Of a stretch of DNA of 56,341 nucleotides, positions 35,541 through 43,163 are shown one piece after another (position 1 is the stretch's first letter; each line of letters opens with the position of its first letter). The stretch is from Mucilaginibacter cryoferens (lineage in GTDB: Bacteria > Bacteroidota > Bacteroidia > Sphingobacteriales > Sphingobacteriaceae): contig NZ_JACHCR010000033.1 in the NCBI RefSeq assembly GCF_014205845.1, positions 1-56,341 of the forward strand, given 5' to 3'. The notes beneath the pieces are model-generated. The model did no database searches and was not told the DNA's origin. It saw only the letters and a program-made list of their open reading frames with translations. The position numbers were made by a program, and so were the translations under genes.

Positions 35541-36110
35541 TCAACCAGCCGGCACATACTTATTCAGTACTTTCCCGTTGGTGTAAGCGGTTGAACTTTC
35601 CAGTTTCAGCACTTTTCTATCCTTGAAAATGGATAGTCCGCTGCCGAGGGCTACGGGGTTAACGATGATATAATATTCATCGACAAGGTTAAGGTCGATC
35701 AGCGACTGTGCAAATTCTACGCCGCCGTAAGAAAGGAGGTCTTTGCCGGGTTGTTTTTTTAGCGCCTGTACAACGGTGGCCAGGTCGCCGGTTTCCAGTT
35801 CGAGGTTAGGGCCCGCGATTTCGGTGTTGGTACGGCTAAAAGCGATCTTGCGGTGATTGATCATCAATTTCGCGAAAGGGTGCCAGGGGCTGTCGGGTTG
35901 ATTGTCTACCACGTTTTGCCAATGAGCGGCAAAGCCCTCGGCACTTGTGCGGCCCGTTAAAATGGTATCGCAGCTACCGGCCAGGTCTATAGTGAACTGC
36001 AACGCGGCCGGATCTTGCGCGCCGGGCAAAAACACCCAGTCGTTCTCGCCATTAGGGCCGGCTACAAAACCGTCAATGGTCATTTGCATCTGTAATTTTA
36101 ACTTTCTCAT
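35541..36110 (-). CDS. Dihydrofolate-reductase/RibD-C-like protein
   Basis: The product has 189 residues from ATG 36110 (MRKLKLQMQMTIDGFVAG); the frame is open further to 36161, but that leader is unlike the family. The DHFR-like fold is seen in GPNGENDWVF, LTGRTSAEGFAAHW, ALKKQPGKDLLSYGG and a late LVDEYYIIVNPVALGSG. Proteins of this YwjB/RibD-C type bind NADPH but have no confirmed substrate. It ends a same-strand group with SRPBCC and ArsR genes. Confidence 0.85.
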   Translation of the reverse strand: MRKLKLQMQMTIDGFVAGPNGENDWVFLPGAQDPAALQFTIDLAGSCDTILTGRTSAEGFAAHWQNVVDNQPDSPWHPFAKLMINHRKIAFSRTNTEIAGPNLELETGDLATVVQALKKQPGKDLLSYGGVEFAQSLIDLNLVDEYYIIVNPVALGSGLSIFKDRKVLKLESSTAYTNGKVLNKYVPAG

Positions 36111-36200
36111 ATGAATGTATTTTAAAATTGATCGTTTTTGTAAGCTATTAAAAGTATGCAAGGCAGGGAGGGGTTAGCAGCCCTGCGGTGTACGGAATGG

Positions 36201-36674
36201 TTATCCCAACAATTCTTCCAGTTGGTTAAGGCCCATAGTAAAGCCGCCTTGGAAGCCCATTGCTACCAGTTTTTCCAAATCAGTTTCTGATTCAAAGGTG
36301 AGGGTTACATTAACAATTGTTTTATCGCCCTCTTGTTTCATAGCCACATGCCATTGTGATGGTGCAAAACCCGGAGTAGGCACGCCGTTTTCATCGCTGA
36401 AATTGCAAATGGTCTCAAAAGTATGTGTGCCCACGGCAGTGAACCTAACATTGCTCCAATGTGCTTCGCCGTTAGGGCCAACCATCGAATAGAGCCATTG
36501 GCCGCCGGGTTTAAAATCCATTGTTTTGGTTACGGTATTCCAGGGCTTTGGGCCCCACCATTTGTCTAACAGTTCGGCTTCGGTCCAGGCGCGCCAAACT
36601 TTTTCAACAGGTGCTTTAAATTCACGTACAACATGCAATTGTTTTTTCGCTAAATCTTTTTCAAAGGTCATCAT
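36201..36674 (-). CDS. SRPBCC (AHSA1-like) domain protein
   Basis: The 157-residue protein has the activator-of-HSP90-like/START fold: VREFKAPVEKVWRAWTEAEL followed by DKWWGPKPWNTVTKTMDFKP and a C-terminal amphipathic helix (MGFQGGFTMGLNQLEELL). These small proteins bind hydrophobic ligands; the ligand is unknown. It lies 11 bases after the ArsR-type gene, a frequent pair in Bacteroidota. Confidence 0.9.
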   Translation of the reverse strand: MMTFEKDLAKKQLHVVREFKAPVEKVWRAWTEAELLDKWWGPKPWNTVTKTMDFKPGGQWLYSMVGPNGEAHWSNVRFTAVGTHTFETICNFSDENGVPTPGFAPSQWHVAMKQEGDKTIVNVTLTFESETDLEKLVAMGFQGGFTMGLNQLEELLG

Positions 36675-36685
36675 CGTGTTTTTGG

Positions 36686-36991
36686 TTAAAGAGTTTCTAA
36701 TAAGTTATCTAATTGGTCAAACCGGTCTATCCACATCTTGCGGAAGGCTTCCATCCATTGGTCCACTTCTTTCATTTTGCTAAGTTCTAAATGGTAAAAA
36801 ATTTCGCGGCCCTGTTGCTCTTGCTTTAGCGCACCGCACTCGGTTAATATTTGTATGTGTTTAGATACCGCCTGCCTGCTGCTGTCAAAATGCTCGGCAA
36901 TAGCATTGGGTGTCATGGCACCTGTTACCAGTAGTGTTAAAATGGCCCGGCGGGTTGGGTCGGCAATGGCTTGATAAATATCGCGTCTCAT
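36686..36991 (-). CDS. ArsR-family HTH regulator paired with SRPBCC protein
   Basis: The product has 101 residues from ATG 36991 ([15 protein letters not shown]); a longer frame from 37087 has an implausible leader. The winged helix shows [20 protein letters not shown] and [20 protein letters not shown]. No metal-site cysteines are present in the binding helix, so it is not a metal sensor. It is the first gene of the SRPBCC/DHFR-like cassette and probably controls it. Confidence 0.9.
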   Translation of the reverse strand: MRRDIYQAIADPTRRAILTLLVTGAMTPNAIAEHFDSSRQAVSKHIQILTECGALKQEQQGREIFYHLELSKMKEVDQWMEAFRKMWIDRFDQLDNLLETL

Positions 36992-37104
36992 GTAATGTGC
37001 AATTGATTGATTGCAAATGTAAATGCAATTATTCGGTTGCGCAAGTTTTTTCAAGAAATATTGTTTAAAAATGTTGCTATAACCCAAATAACAGCATGCT
37101 CACA

Positions 37105-37130
37105 TTGATAATCACCTATCAAAATGATAG
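37105..37130. promoter_or_regulatory. Overlapping palindromes upstream of kdp, possible activator sites
   Basis: TTGATAATCACCTATCAA (TTGATA-N6-TATCAA, 37105-37122) overlaps CTATCAAAATGATAG (CTATCA-N3-TGATAG, 37116-37130). They lie about 90-110 bases upstream of a sigma-54-like element and about 130 bases from the first small kdp ORF, the usual distance of an NtrC-type upstream activating site. They may alternatively belong to the divergent ArsR gene at 36991. Confidence 0.45.
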
Positions 37131-37217
37131 CCAGTTTTTGTCCTGTTTGCCTATGTTAACTCTTGTGTTGTTTTGTAAATACCTGTAATTTAGATATTTA
37201 ATATAATTTAGGGTTTA

Positions 37218-37233
37218 TTGGCATTCGCTTGGT
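37218..37233 (+). promoter_or_regulatory. Weak sigma-54-like promoter before the kdp genes
   Basis: TTGGCATTCGCTTGGT carries the -24 GG of a sigma-54 promoter, but the -12 part is TTGG rather than TTGC, with spacing one base short. The next ATG is 26 bases further. The match is incomplete, so the call rests partly on the adjacent sigma-54-type regulator. Confidence 0.25.
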
Positions 37234-37258
37234 AAAGCCTCCTGCAAAAACTAACAAC

Positions 37259-37351
37259 ATGGATATTTTACAGATTGCAATTTATGTGGTGACTTTCATA
37301 GTCATCTTCTGGATCTTCTTCAAATCAGTTAATTACTTCGAAAAAATCTAA
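37259..37351 (+). CDS. Unannotated 30-residue single-helix membrane peptide before kdpF
   Basis: An ATG opens a 30-codon frame beginning MDILQIAIYV, with a hydrophobic middle (VTFIVIFWIFF) and the ending KSVNYFEKI before TAA. It would be one transmembrane helix with a short charged C-terminal tail. The stop is 6 bases before the kdpF start, so co-translation is likely. I do not recognise it as a known Kdp subunit; KdpF is the next ORF. Tail and helix resemble KdpF in kind (small single-helix peptide with a charged end), so a second accessory peptide is the main idea. Confidence 0.6.
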   Translation: MDILQIAIYVVTFIVIFWIFFKSVNYFEKI

Positions 37352-37357
37352 TCAATC

Positions 37358-37435
37358 ATGATCGCATTATTCATTGTGGCCATAGCCGTGTTTGTATACA
37401 TGGTATACGTGCTGCTTAAACCCGAAAAATTTTAA
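37358..37435 (+). CDS. kdpF: KdpF, small subunit of the potassium-transporting ATPase
   Basis: The 25-residue peptide begins MIALFIVAIAVFVYMVYVLL and ends KPEKF, the usual KdpF pattern of one membrane helix with a short charged end. It stabilises the KdpABC complex. It is placed 23 bases ahead of kdpA, as expected for kdpFABC. It is too short for the usual ORF cut-off but clear by pattern and position. Confidence 0.85.
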   Translation: MIALFIVAIAVFVYMVYVLLKPEKF

Positions 37436-37458
37436 ACTAAATCCCAATCCCATTCGCT

Positions 37459-39174
37459 ATGAACACCGAATACATAGGTATAATTTTCATGTACCTGGCA
37501 ACCGTAATCCTGGCCATACCTCTTGGTAAATATATTGCCAAAGTATTTAAAGGAGAAAAAACATGGTTAAACTTTATGGCCCCGCTCGAAAAGCTGATTT
37601 TTAAGCTGAGCGGCATTGACCCTAACCGGGAAATGAACTGGAAACAGCATTTGAAAGCTTTGTTAACCATTAACATATTGTGGTTATTTTACGCTTTCTT
37701 TTGCCTGCTTAACCAGGCCCATCTGCCTTTAAACCCCGATGGTAACCCAAATCAAACACCCGATCTGGCGTTTAATACCGCGCTTAGCTTTTTAACAAAT
37801 ACTAACCTGCAGGATTATTCGGGCGAATCTGGTGCAACTTATTACACTCAGCTATTTGTATTTACTTTTCTGCACTTTGTGAGCGCCGCTACAGGTTTAG
37901 CTGCTATGATGGTTGTTTTTAGGGCCATGCGCGATAAAATAACCGATAAGCTGGGTAACTTCTGGGATAACTTTTTAAAAGCCATAACAAGGGTATTGCT
38001 ACCTATAAGTTTTGTAGTAGCAATAATTTTAGCTTTCCATGGTACACCCACCAGTTACAAAGGTAAAGATACCATAATTGGCTTACAAGGCGATACCATC
38101 CACGTTTCACGCGGACCGGCAGCGGCCATGATAGCAATTAAACAGGTTGGTACCAATGGTGGCGGCTGGTTTGGCGTTAACTCTGCCCATCCACTTGAAA
38201 ACCCTGATTACTTAACCAACACTGTTGAAAACATCAGTATTATTCTGATCCCTATTGCTTTGGTTTTTGCCCTTGGCTTTTATCTCGATAAAAAGAAACT
38301 GGCCTGGGTTATTTTCGGTGTGATGACGGTAGGCTTTCTCATAGTACTGTTCCCTTCTATTAATGCCGAAGTTGGTGGCAACCCTGCCATAGCACACATG
38401 GGCATCAGTCAGCCCGGGGGCTCGATGGAAGGTAAAGAAGTGCGCTTTGGAGCTGCCGCATCTGCCTATTGGGGAATAACCACCACGGTAACCTCCAACG
38501 GTTCTGTAAACGCCATGCACGATAGTATGATGCCTATATCCGGCCTTGGGCAAATGTTTGATATGATGATCAACTCCTTTTATGGAGGTATTGGTGTGGG
38601 CTATCTTAACTTTTATATATTCATTATTATAGCCGTATTCATCTCCGGTTTAATGGTTGGGCGTACACCAGAGTTTATGGGACGCAAAATAGAGGCCCGC
38701 GAAATGAAAATAGCTTCGCTTATTGCTTTATTGCACCCATTCATTATTTTAACAGGTACAGCCATAGCAGCTTACGTACTTACTAACTTTCCGAATGCAG
38801 ATTGGGCAGTAAAACCCTCAGCCTGGTTAAATAACCCCGGCTATCACGGCTTTACAGAAATGCTGTATCAATTTACATCAAGCGCCGCCAATAACGGTTC
38901 GGGTTATGCAGGGCTTACAGCCAACAATATATTCTGGAACGTAGGCACAGGCCTGGTTATATTTGTAGGCCGCTTTTTACCAATAATTGGTCCGGTAGCT
39001 ATTGCAGGCATACTGGCCAACAAAAAATTTGTTCCAGAGTCTGCAGGGACCTTAAAAACCGATACCACTACTTTCGGTATCATGATATTTGCTGTTATAT
39101 TCATTGTTGCAGCACTGTCTTTCTTCCCTGCTTTAACCTTAGGCCCTATTGCCGAACATTTCTCAATTAAATAA
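37459..39174 (+). CDS. kdpA: Potassium-transporting ATPase subunit A
   Basis: The 571-residue membrane protein is close to KdpA's usual size. The four pore-like repeats are visible: NTALSFLTNTNLQDYSG, VGTNGGGWFGVNSAHPLENP, TSNGSVNAMHDSMMP and TSSAANNGSGYAGL. It forms the K+ selective channel-like subunit of the high-affinity P-type pump in the inner membrane. It is separated by 3 bases from kdpB. Confidence 0.97.
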   Translation: MNTEYIGIIFMYLATVILAIPLGKYIAKVFKGEKTWLNFMAPLEKLIFKLSGIDPNREMNWKQHLKALLTINILWLFYAFFCLLNQAHLPLNPDGNPNQTPDLAFNTALSFLTNTNLQDYSGESGATYYTQLFVFTFLHFVSAATGLAAMMVVFRAMRDKITDKLGNFWDNFLKAITRVLLPISFVVAIILAFHGTPTSYKGKDTIIGLQGDTIHVSRGPAAAMIAIKQVGTNGGGWFGVNSAHPLENPDYLTNTVENISIILIPIALVFALGFYLDKKKLAWVIFGVMTVGFLIVLFPSINAEVGGNPAIAHMGISQPGGSMEGKEVRFGAAASAYWGITTTVTSNGSVNAMHDSMMPISGLGQMFDMMINSFYGGIGVGYLNFYIFIIIAVFISGLMVGRTPEFMGRKIEAREMKIASLIALLHPFIILTGTAIAAYVLTNFPNADWAVKPSAWLNNPGYHGFTEMLYQFTSSAANNGSGYAGLTANNIFWNVGTGLVIFVGRFLPIIGPVAIAGILANKKFVPESAGTLKTDTTTFGIMIFAVIFIVAALSFFPALTLGPIAEHFSIK

Positions 39175-39177
39175 ATC

Positions 39178-41208
39178 ATGAAATCTGATCAAACCACATT
39201 GTTCCAGGGCGACCAGATGAAAGAGGCTTTTAAGCAATCCTTCATCAAATTAAACCCTCGCATATTATTCCGTAACCCGGTTATGTTTACCGTAGAAATA
39301 GGTACGGCAGTAATGCTCATTGTTACTATATTTTCCTTTACAAATAAAAGTCAGGGTAGTTTTGCATATAACTTCACCGTATTTTTTGTGCTGTTACTAA
39401 CTGTATTGTTTGCCAACTTTGCCGAGGCCATTGCCGAAGCACGTGGCAAAGCCCAGGCCGAAAGCCTGCGTAAAGCACGTGAAGAAACACCTGCACGTTT
39501 GCTGGTTAACGGTAAAGAAGAAATGGTGATGTCATCACAGCTTAAAAAAGGTGATGTTTTCATCTGCGAAACCGGCGATAACATCCCTACCGATGGAGAG
39601 ATCATTGAAGGTATTGCTACTATTGATGAATCGGCTATTACAGGTGAGTCTGCACCGGTGATCCGCGAATCGGGCGGTGATAAATCATCAGTAACAGGCG
39701 GTACCAAGGTATTATCTGATAAGATAAAAGTAATGGTAACCACCCAGCCCGGCGAAAGCTTTTTGGATAAGATGATAGCCTTAGTTGAAGGTGCATCCCG
39801 CCAAAAAACACCTAACGAGATTGCCTTAACCATTTTGCTATCAGGCTTTACATTGATCTTTGTTATCGTTTGCGTAACCCTGAAACCTTTTGGCGACTAT
39901 TCTAATACCCCTATAACAATAGCTGCATTCATATCGCTTTTTGTTTGCTTAATCCCAACAACTATCGGTGGCCTGCTATCGGCCATTGGTATTGCCGGGA
40001 TGGATAGGGCGTTGCGTGCAAACGTAATTACCAAAAGTGGTAAAGCGGTTGAAACCGCGGGCGACCTGGATACCTTATTATTAGATAAAACAGGTACCAT
40101 TACTATAGGTAACCGTAAGGCAACCAACTTTTACCCTGCAACTGGTGTACAATCTGCCGATTTTGTTACCGCCTGTGTATTAAGTTCACTGGCTGACGAA
40201 ACTCCGGAAGGTAAATCAATTGTTGAGCTGGCAAGTCTTGATAAATCGACGCCAACTGTAACTGCCCCTAAAGATTCGGTATTTATAAAGTTCACTGCCG
40301 AAACAAGGTCAAGCGGTTTAGATACGCCAGAAGGTTTACGCGTTCGCAAAGGTGCTTTTGATTCTATTCGTAACATCGCTTTAAAAGCTGGCCACCCGTT
40401 CCCTACCGAGGTAGAGGATAACGTTAAAAAAATAGCTTCAAATGGTGGTACACCGCTGGTAGTATCGCAAAACGAAAAGATAATGGGTGTAATTGAGTTA
40501 CAGGACATTATTAAACCCGGCATTGCCGAACGTTTTGACCGCCTGCGTAAAATGGGTGTTAAAACCGTAATGGTAACAGGTGATAACCCTTTAACTGCCA
40601 AATTTATTGCCGAAAAAGCAGGGGTGGATGATTTTATTGCCGAGGCTAAGCCCGAGGATAAAATGAATTACATTAAAAAAGAACAACAAGGCGGTAAGTT
40701 GGTAGCCATGATGGGCGATGGTACAAACGATGCCCCCGCTTTGGCCCAGGCCGATGTTGGTGTGGCCATGAACAGTGGTACCCAGGCAGCCAAAGAAGCC
40801 GGTAACATGGTTGATTTGGATAACGACCCAACCAAACTGATTGAGATTGTAGAAATTGGTAAACAATTACTGATGACACGTGGTACGCTAACCACTTTCT
40901 CCATCGCTAACGATGTGGCTAAGTACTTCGCTATTGTGCCGGCCTTGTTCATGGTGTCTATACCATCGTTAAGGGCGCTAAACATCATGGCGTTGCACAG
41001 CCCGGAATCGGCCATATTATCGGCAGTAATATTTAACGCCCTTATTATACCCATGCTGATACCATTGGCCTTACGTGGTGTTGAATATAAACCTATAGGT
41101 GCCAGTGCGCTATTGCGCCGTAACCTATTGATCTACGGCCTGGGTGGTGTGCTTATACCATTTGTTGGCATAAAATTAATTGATTTACTGGTAGGCACAA
41201 TTTTATAA
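39178..41208 (+). CDS. kdpB: Potassium-transporting ATPase subunit B
   Basis: The 676-residue P-type ATPase has the phosphorylation site [12 protein letters not shown] (Asp about 303), the TGES actuator loop in AITGESAPV, the [11 protein letters not shown] motif and the hinge [17 protein letters not shown]. It hydrolyses ATP to drive K+ uptake through KdpA. Position and length are standard. Confidence 0.98.
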   Translation: MKSDQTTLFQGDQMKEAFKQSFIKLNPRILFRNPVMFTVEIGTAVMLIVTIFSFTNKSQGSFAYNFTVFFVLLLTVLFANFAEAIAEARGKAQAESLRKAREETPARLLVNGKEEMVMSSQLKKGDVFICETGDNIPTDGEIIEGIATIDESAITGESAPVIRESGGDKSSVTGGTKVLSDKIKVMVTTQPGESFLDKMIALVEGASRQKTPNEIALTILLSGFTLIFVIVCVTLKPFGDYSNTPITIAAFISLFVCLIPTTIGGLLSAIGIAGMDRALRANVITKSGKAVETAGDLDTLLLDKTGTITIGNRKATNFYPATGVQSADFVTACVLSSLADETPEGKSIVELASLDKSTPTVTAPKDSVFIKFTAETRSSGLDTPEGLRVRKGAFDSIRNIALKAGHPFPTEVEDNVKKIASNGGTPLVVSQNEKIMGVIELQDIIKPGIAERFDRLRKMGVKTVMVTGDNPLTAKFIAEKAGVDDFIAEAKPEDKMNYIKKEQQGGKLVAMMGDGTNDAPALAQADVGVAMNSGTQAAKEAGNMVDLDNDPTKLIEIVEIGKQLLMTRGTLTTFSIANDVAKYFAIVPALFMVSIPSLRALNIMALHSPESAILSAVIFNALIIPMLIPLALRGVEYKPIGASALLRRNLLIYGLGGVLIPFVGIKLIDLLVGTIL

Positions 41209-41233
41209 TAATTCATATCTAATCTCAAATAAA

Positions 41234-41797
41234 ATGAAAACGTATTTATTGCCATCATTTAAGATAACTATCATACTGATAGTAGTATTGGCAGGTTTAT
41301 ACCCACTTGTTGTTGCAGGCATCGGAAAATTTACTTCCGGACATGGCGATGGTGAAACAGTTCAATTTAAAGGCCGCACAGTTGGTTATGCCAATATTGG
41401 GCAAAAATTCACCAAGGATGAATATTTTTGGTCGCGCCCATCAGCAGCCGATTATAAGGCGGATGCAGGAGCCGGTTCAAATAAAGGGCCGTCAAATGCC
41501 GATTACCTTAAAGATGTAGAAAAACGCATCCAGGACTTTTTAAAGCGTAACCCCGGCGTGACAAGGGCTCAGATACCCGCGGAGCTGGTTACCTCATCTG
41601 GTAGCGGTTTAGATCCGGATCTTTCACCTGCTGGTGCACAGGTACAGGTTGCCCGTATTGCTAAAGTACGTGGCCTATCTGCCGATGTTGTAACCAAATT
41701 GGTTGATGAACATACCGAAAAACCATTGTTAGGTGTATTTGGCCCCGCCAAAGTAAACGTACTGAAATTGAACGTAGCTTTGGATGAATTGAAATAG
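41234..41797 (+). CDS. kdpC: Potassium-transporting ATPase subunit C
   Basis: The 187-residue protein has one N-terminal membrane helix (ITIILIVVLAGLYPLVVAGI) and a periplasmic domain with YFWSRPSAADYKA, SGSGLDPDLSPAGAQVQVAR and VDEHTEKPLLGVFG. It assists K+ binding by KdpA. The family usually starts with the same SFKITIILIVVLAGLYP region. It is the last gene of kdpFABC, followed by nested inverted repeats and a terminator-like stem. Confidence 0.96.
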   Translation: MKTYLLPSFKITIILIVVLAGLYPLVVAGIGKFTSGHGDGETVQFKGRTVGYANIGQKFTKDEYFWSRPSAADYKADAGAGSNKGPSNADYLKDVEKRIQDFLKRNPGVTRAQIPAELVTSSGSGLDPDLSPAGAQVQVARIAKVRGLSADVVTKLVDEHTEKPLLGVFGPAKVNVLKLNVALDELK

Positions 41798-42021
41798 CCC
41801 CCTCTAAATCTCCCCCTGAGGGGGGAGACTTTTGATTTGCAATGGGAGCGAAAAACGAAGAAATAGTATGAATGTTAGTATAGTTAAGCTTGGTTGTTAA
41901 TTATATGTTAGTTTGATGAACATTCATACGCAAAAGGGGATCTGTCGGGATCTCCTTTTATTGGGTTTAAAATAATAATTTTTAAAAGTCTCCCCCTTCA
42001 GGGGGAGATTTAGAGGGGGCT
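41796..42021. repeat. Nested inverted repeats between kdpC and kdpD
   Basis: Outer arms 41796-41834 and 41984-42021 are reverse complements (AGCCCCCTCTAAATCTCCCC against GGGGAGATTTAGAGGGGGCT), and each arm folds on itself (CCCCCTGAGGGGG type). Inside, GTATGAATGTT at 41866-41876 and AACATTCATAC at 41919-41929 form a perfect 11-bp pair. The left outer arm begins at the kdpC stop. The layout suggests a small inserted element with its own secondary structure. Confidence 0.75.
41932..41959 (+). terminator. Terminator-like stem after kdpC
   Basis: AAAAGGGGATC and GATCTCCTTTT form an 11-bp stem with one mismatch and a 6-base loop, flanked by A- and T-rich ends, so it could act on either strand. It lies within the nested repeats, 134 bases after the kdpC stop. 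Confidence 0.55.
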
Positions 42022-42033
42022 TGGGCTTGCTTT

Positions 42034-43161
42034 ATGGAAGAAACTAAAGAACAGTCGGTTGAGCATTTCCTGGAATTGATAAAAAAATCAAGGCGGGGGA
42101 AATTCAAGGTTTACATAGGCATGAGTGCCGGTGTGGGTAAAACCTACCGCATGTTGCAGGAGGCCCAGGCCTTGCTGCGCAACGGTATCGATGTAAAAAT
42201 TGGCTATGTAGAAACCCATAATCGTAAGGAAACCGTGGCCCAGTTAGAAGGTTTACCGGTAATACCCCGCCGTAAGCTGTTTTACAAGGGTAAGGAGCTT
42301 GAAGAGATGGACTTGAAAGCCATCATCAGCTTGCGCCCTGAAGTGGTTTTGGTTGATGAGCTGGCGCATACCAACATTGAAGGCAGTAGTAACGAAAAAC
42401 GCTGGCAGGATGTAATGGAGATTTTGAACGCCGGTATCAACGTTATCAGTGCGGTAAACATCCAGCATATGGAAAGCCTTAACGAAGAAGTTGAACGCAT
42501 TACCGGGGCCAAAATAAACGAGCGCATTCCCGATAAGGTTTTGCAACTGGCCGATGAGGTGGTAAATATCGACCTCACTGCCGATGAGCTGATAGACCGT
42601 TTAAAAGAAGGCAAAATTTACGATGAGAAAAAGGTGCCAACCGCGCTAAGTAATTTTTTTCAGTCGGACAGGATCTTACAGCTGCGCGAGCTTGCCCTGC
42701 GCGAGGTTGCCCACCAGGTGGAGCGTAAGATAGATATTGAGATACCCAAGACCATTAAACTGCGGCCCGAACTATTTTTGGCCTGCATCAGTACTAATGA
42801 TGAATCGGCAAAAATAATTATTCGTAAAACAGCCAGGTTATCCTCATATTACCGGTCGAAATTTTTTGTTTTGTATGTGCAAACATCAGGCGAGAGCAGC
42901 GACAAAATAAACCTGGCATCGCAACGCCACCTTATTAATAACATGAAACTGGCTACGCAACTGGGTGGCCAGGTGCTAAAAATAAAAAGCGACCGTATAG
43001 CCCAAACTATTTGGGAAACGGCCGAGCAGTACGACATCACCACGATTTGCCTGGGTAAACCACGATTTAAGTTTTACCAGCTTATTATGAAAACGGCGGT
43101 GTTTACCCAGTTATTGAATAAAATGTCTAAAACTGATATAGACCTTGTAATACTATCATAA
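42034..43161 (+). CDS. kdpD: KdpD N-terminal sensor domain protein, separate from the kinase
   Basis: The 375-residue soluble protein has the KdpD N-domain (about 18-230) with Walker A IGMSAGVGKTYRMLQ and Walker B VLVDELAHTN, then a universal-stress-protein domain (about 240-375: LACISTNDESAKIIIRKTAR). It stops there: the DUF4118 membrane helices, GAF and kinase domains of full KdpD (about 890 residues) are absent. The c-di-AMP-type SxS/FTAxY motif is not evident. The next gene, 2 bases on, is a histidine kinase that probably supplies the missing part. It senses K+ status in the canonical system. Confidence 0.88.
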   Translation: MEETKEQSVEHFLELIKKSRRGKFKVYIGMSAGVGKTYRMLQEAQALLRNGIDVKIGYVETHNRKETVAQLEGLPVIPRRKLFYKGKELEEMDLKAIISLRPEVVLVDELAHTNIEGSSNEKRWQDVMEILNAGINVISAVNIQHMESLNEEVERITGAKINERIPDKVLQLADEVVNIDLTADELIDRLKEGKIYDEKKVPTALSNFFQSDRILQLRELALREVAHQVERKIDIEIPKTIKLRPELFLACISTNDESAKIIIRKTARLSSYYRSKFFVLYVQTSGESSDKINLASQRHLINNMKLATQLGGQVLKIKSDRIAQTIWETAEQYDITTICLGKPRFKFYQLIMKTAVFTQLLNKMSKTDIDLVILS

Positions 43162-43163
43162 CC

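Noticed and set aside
39351..41054. Long antisense open frames opposite kdpB
   Set aside because: They follow codon bias of the kdpB frame and show no domain; typical shadow ORFs.
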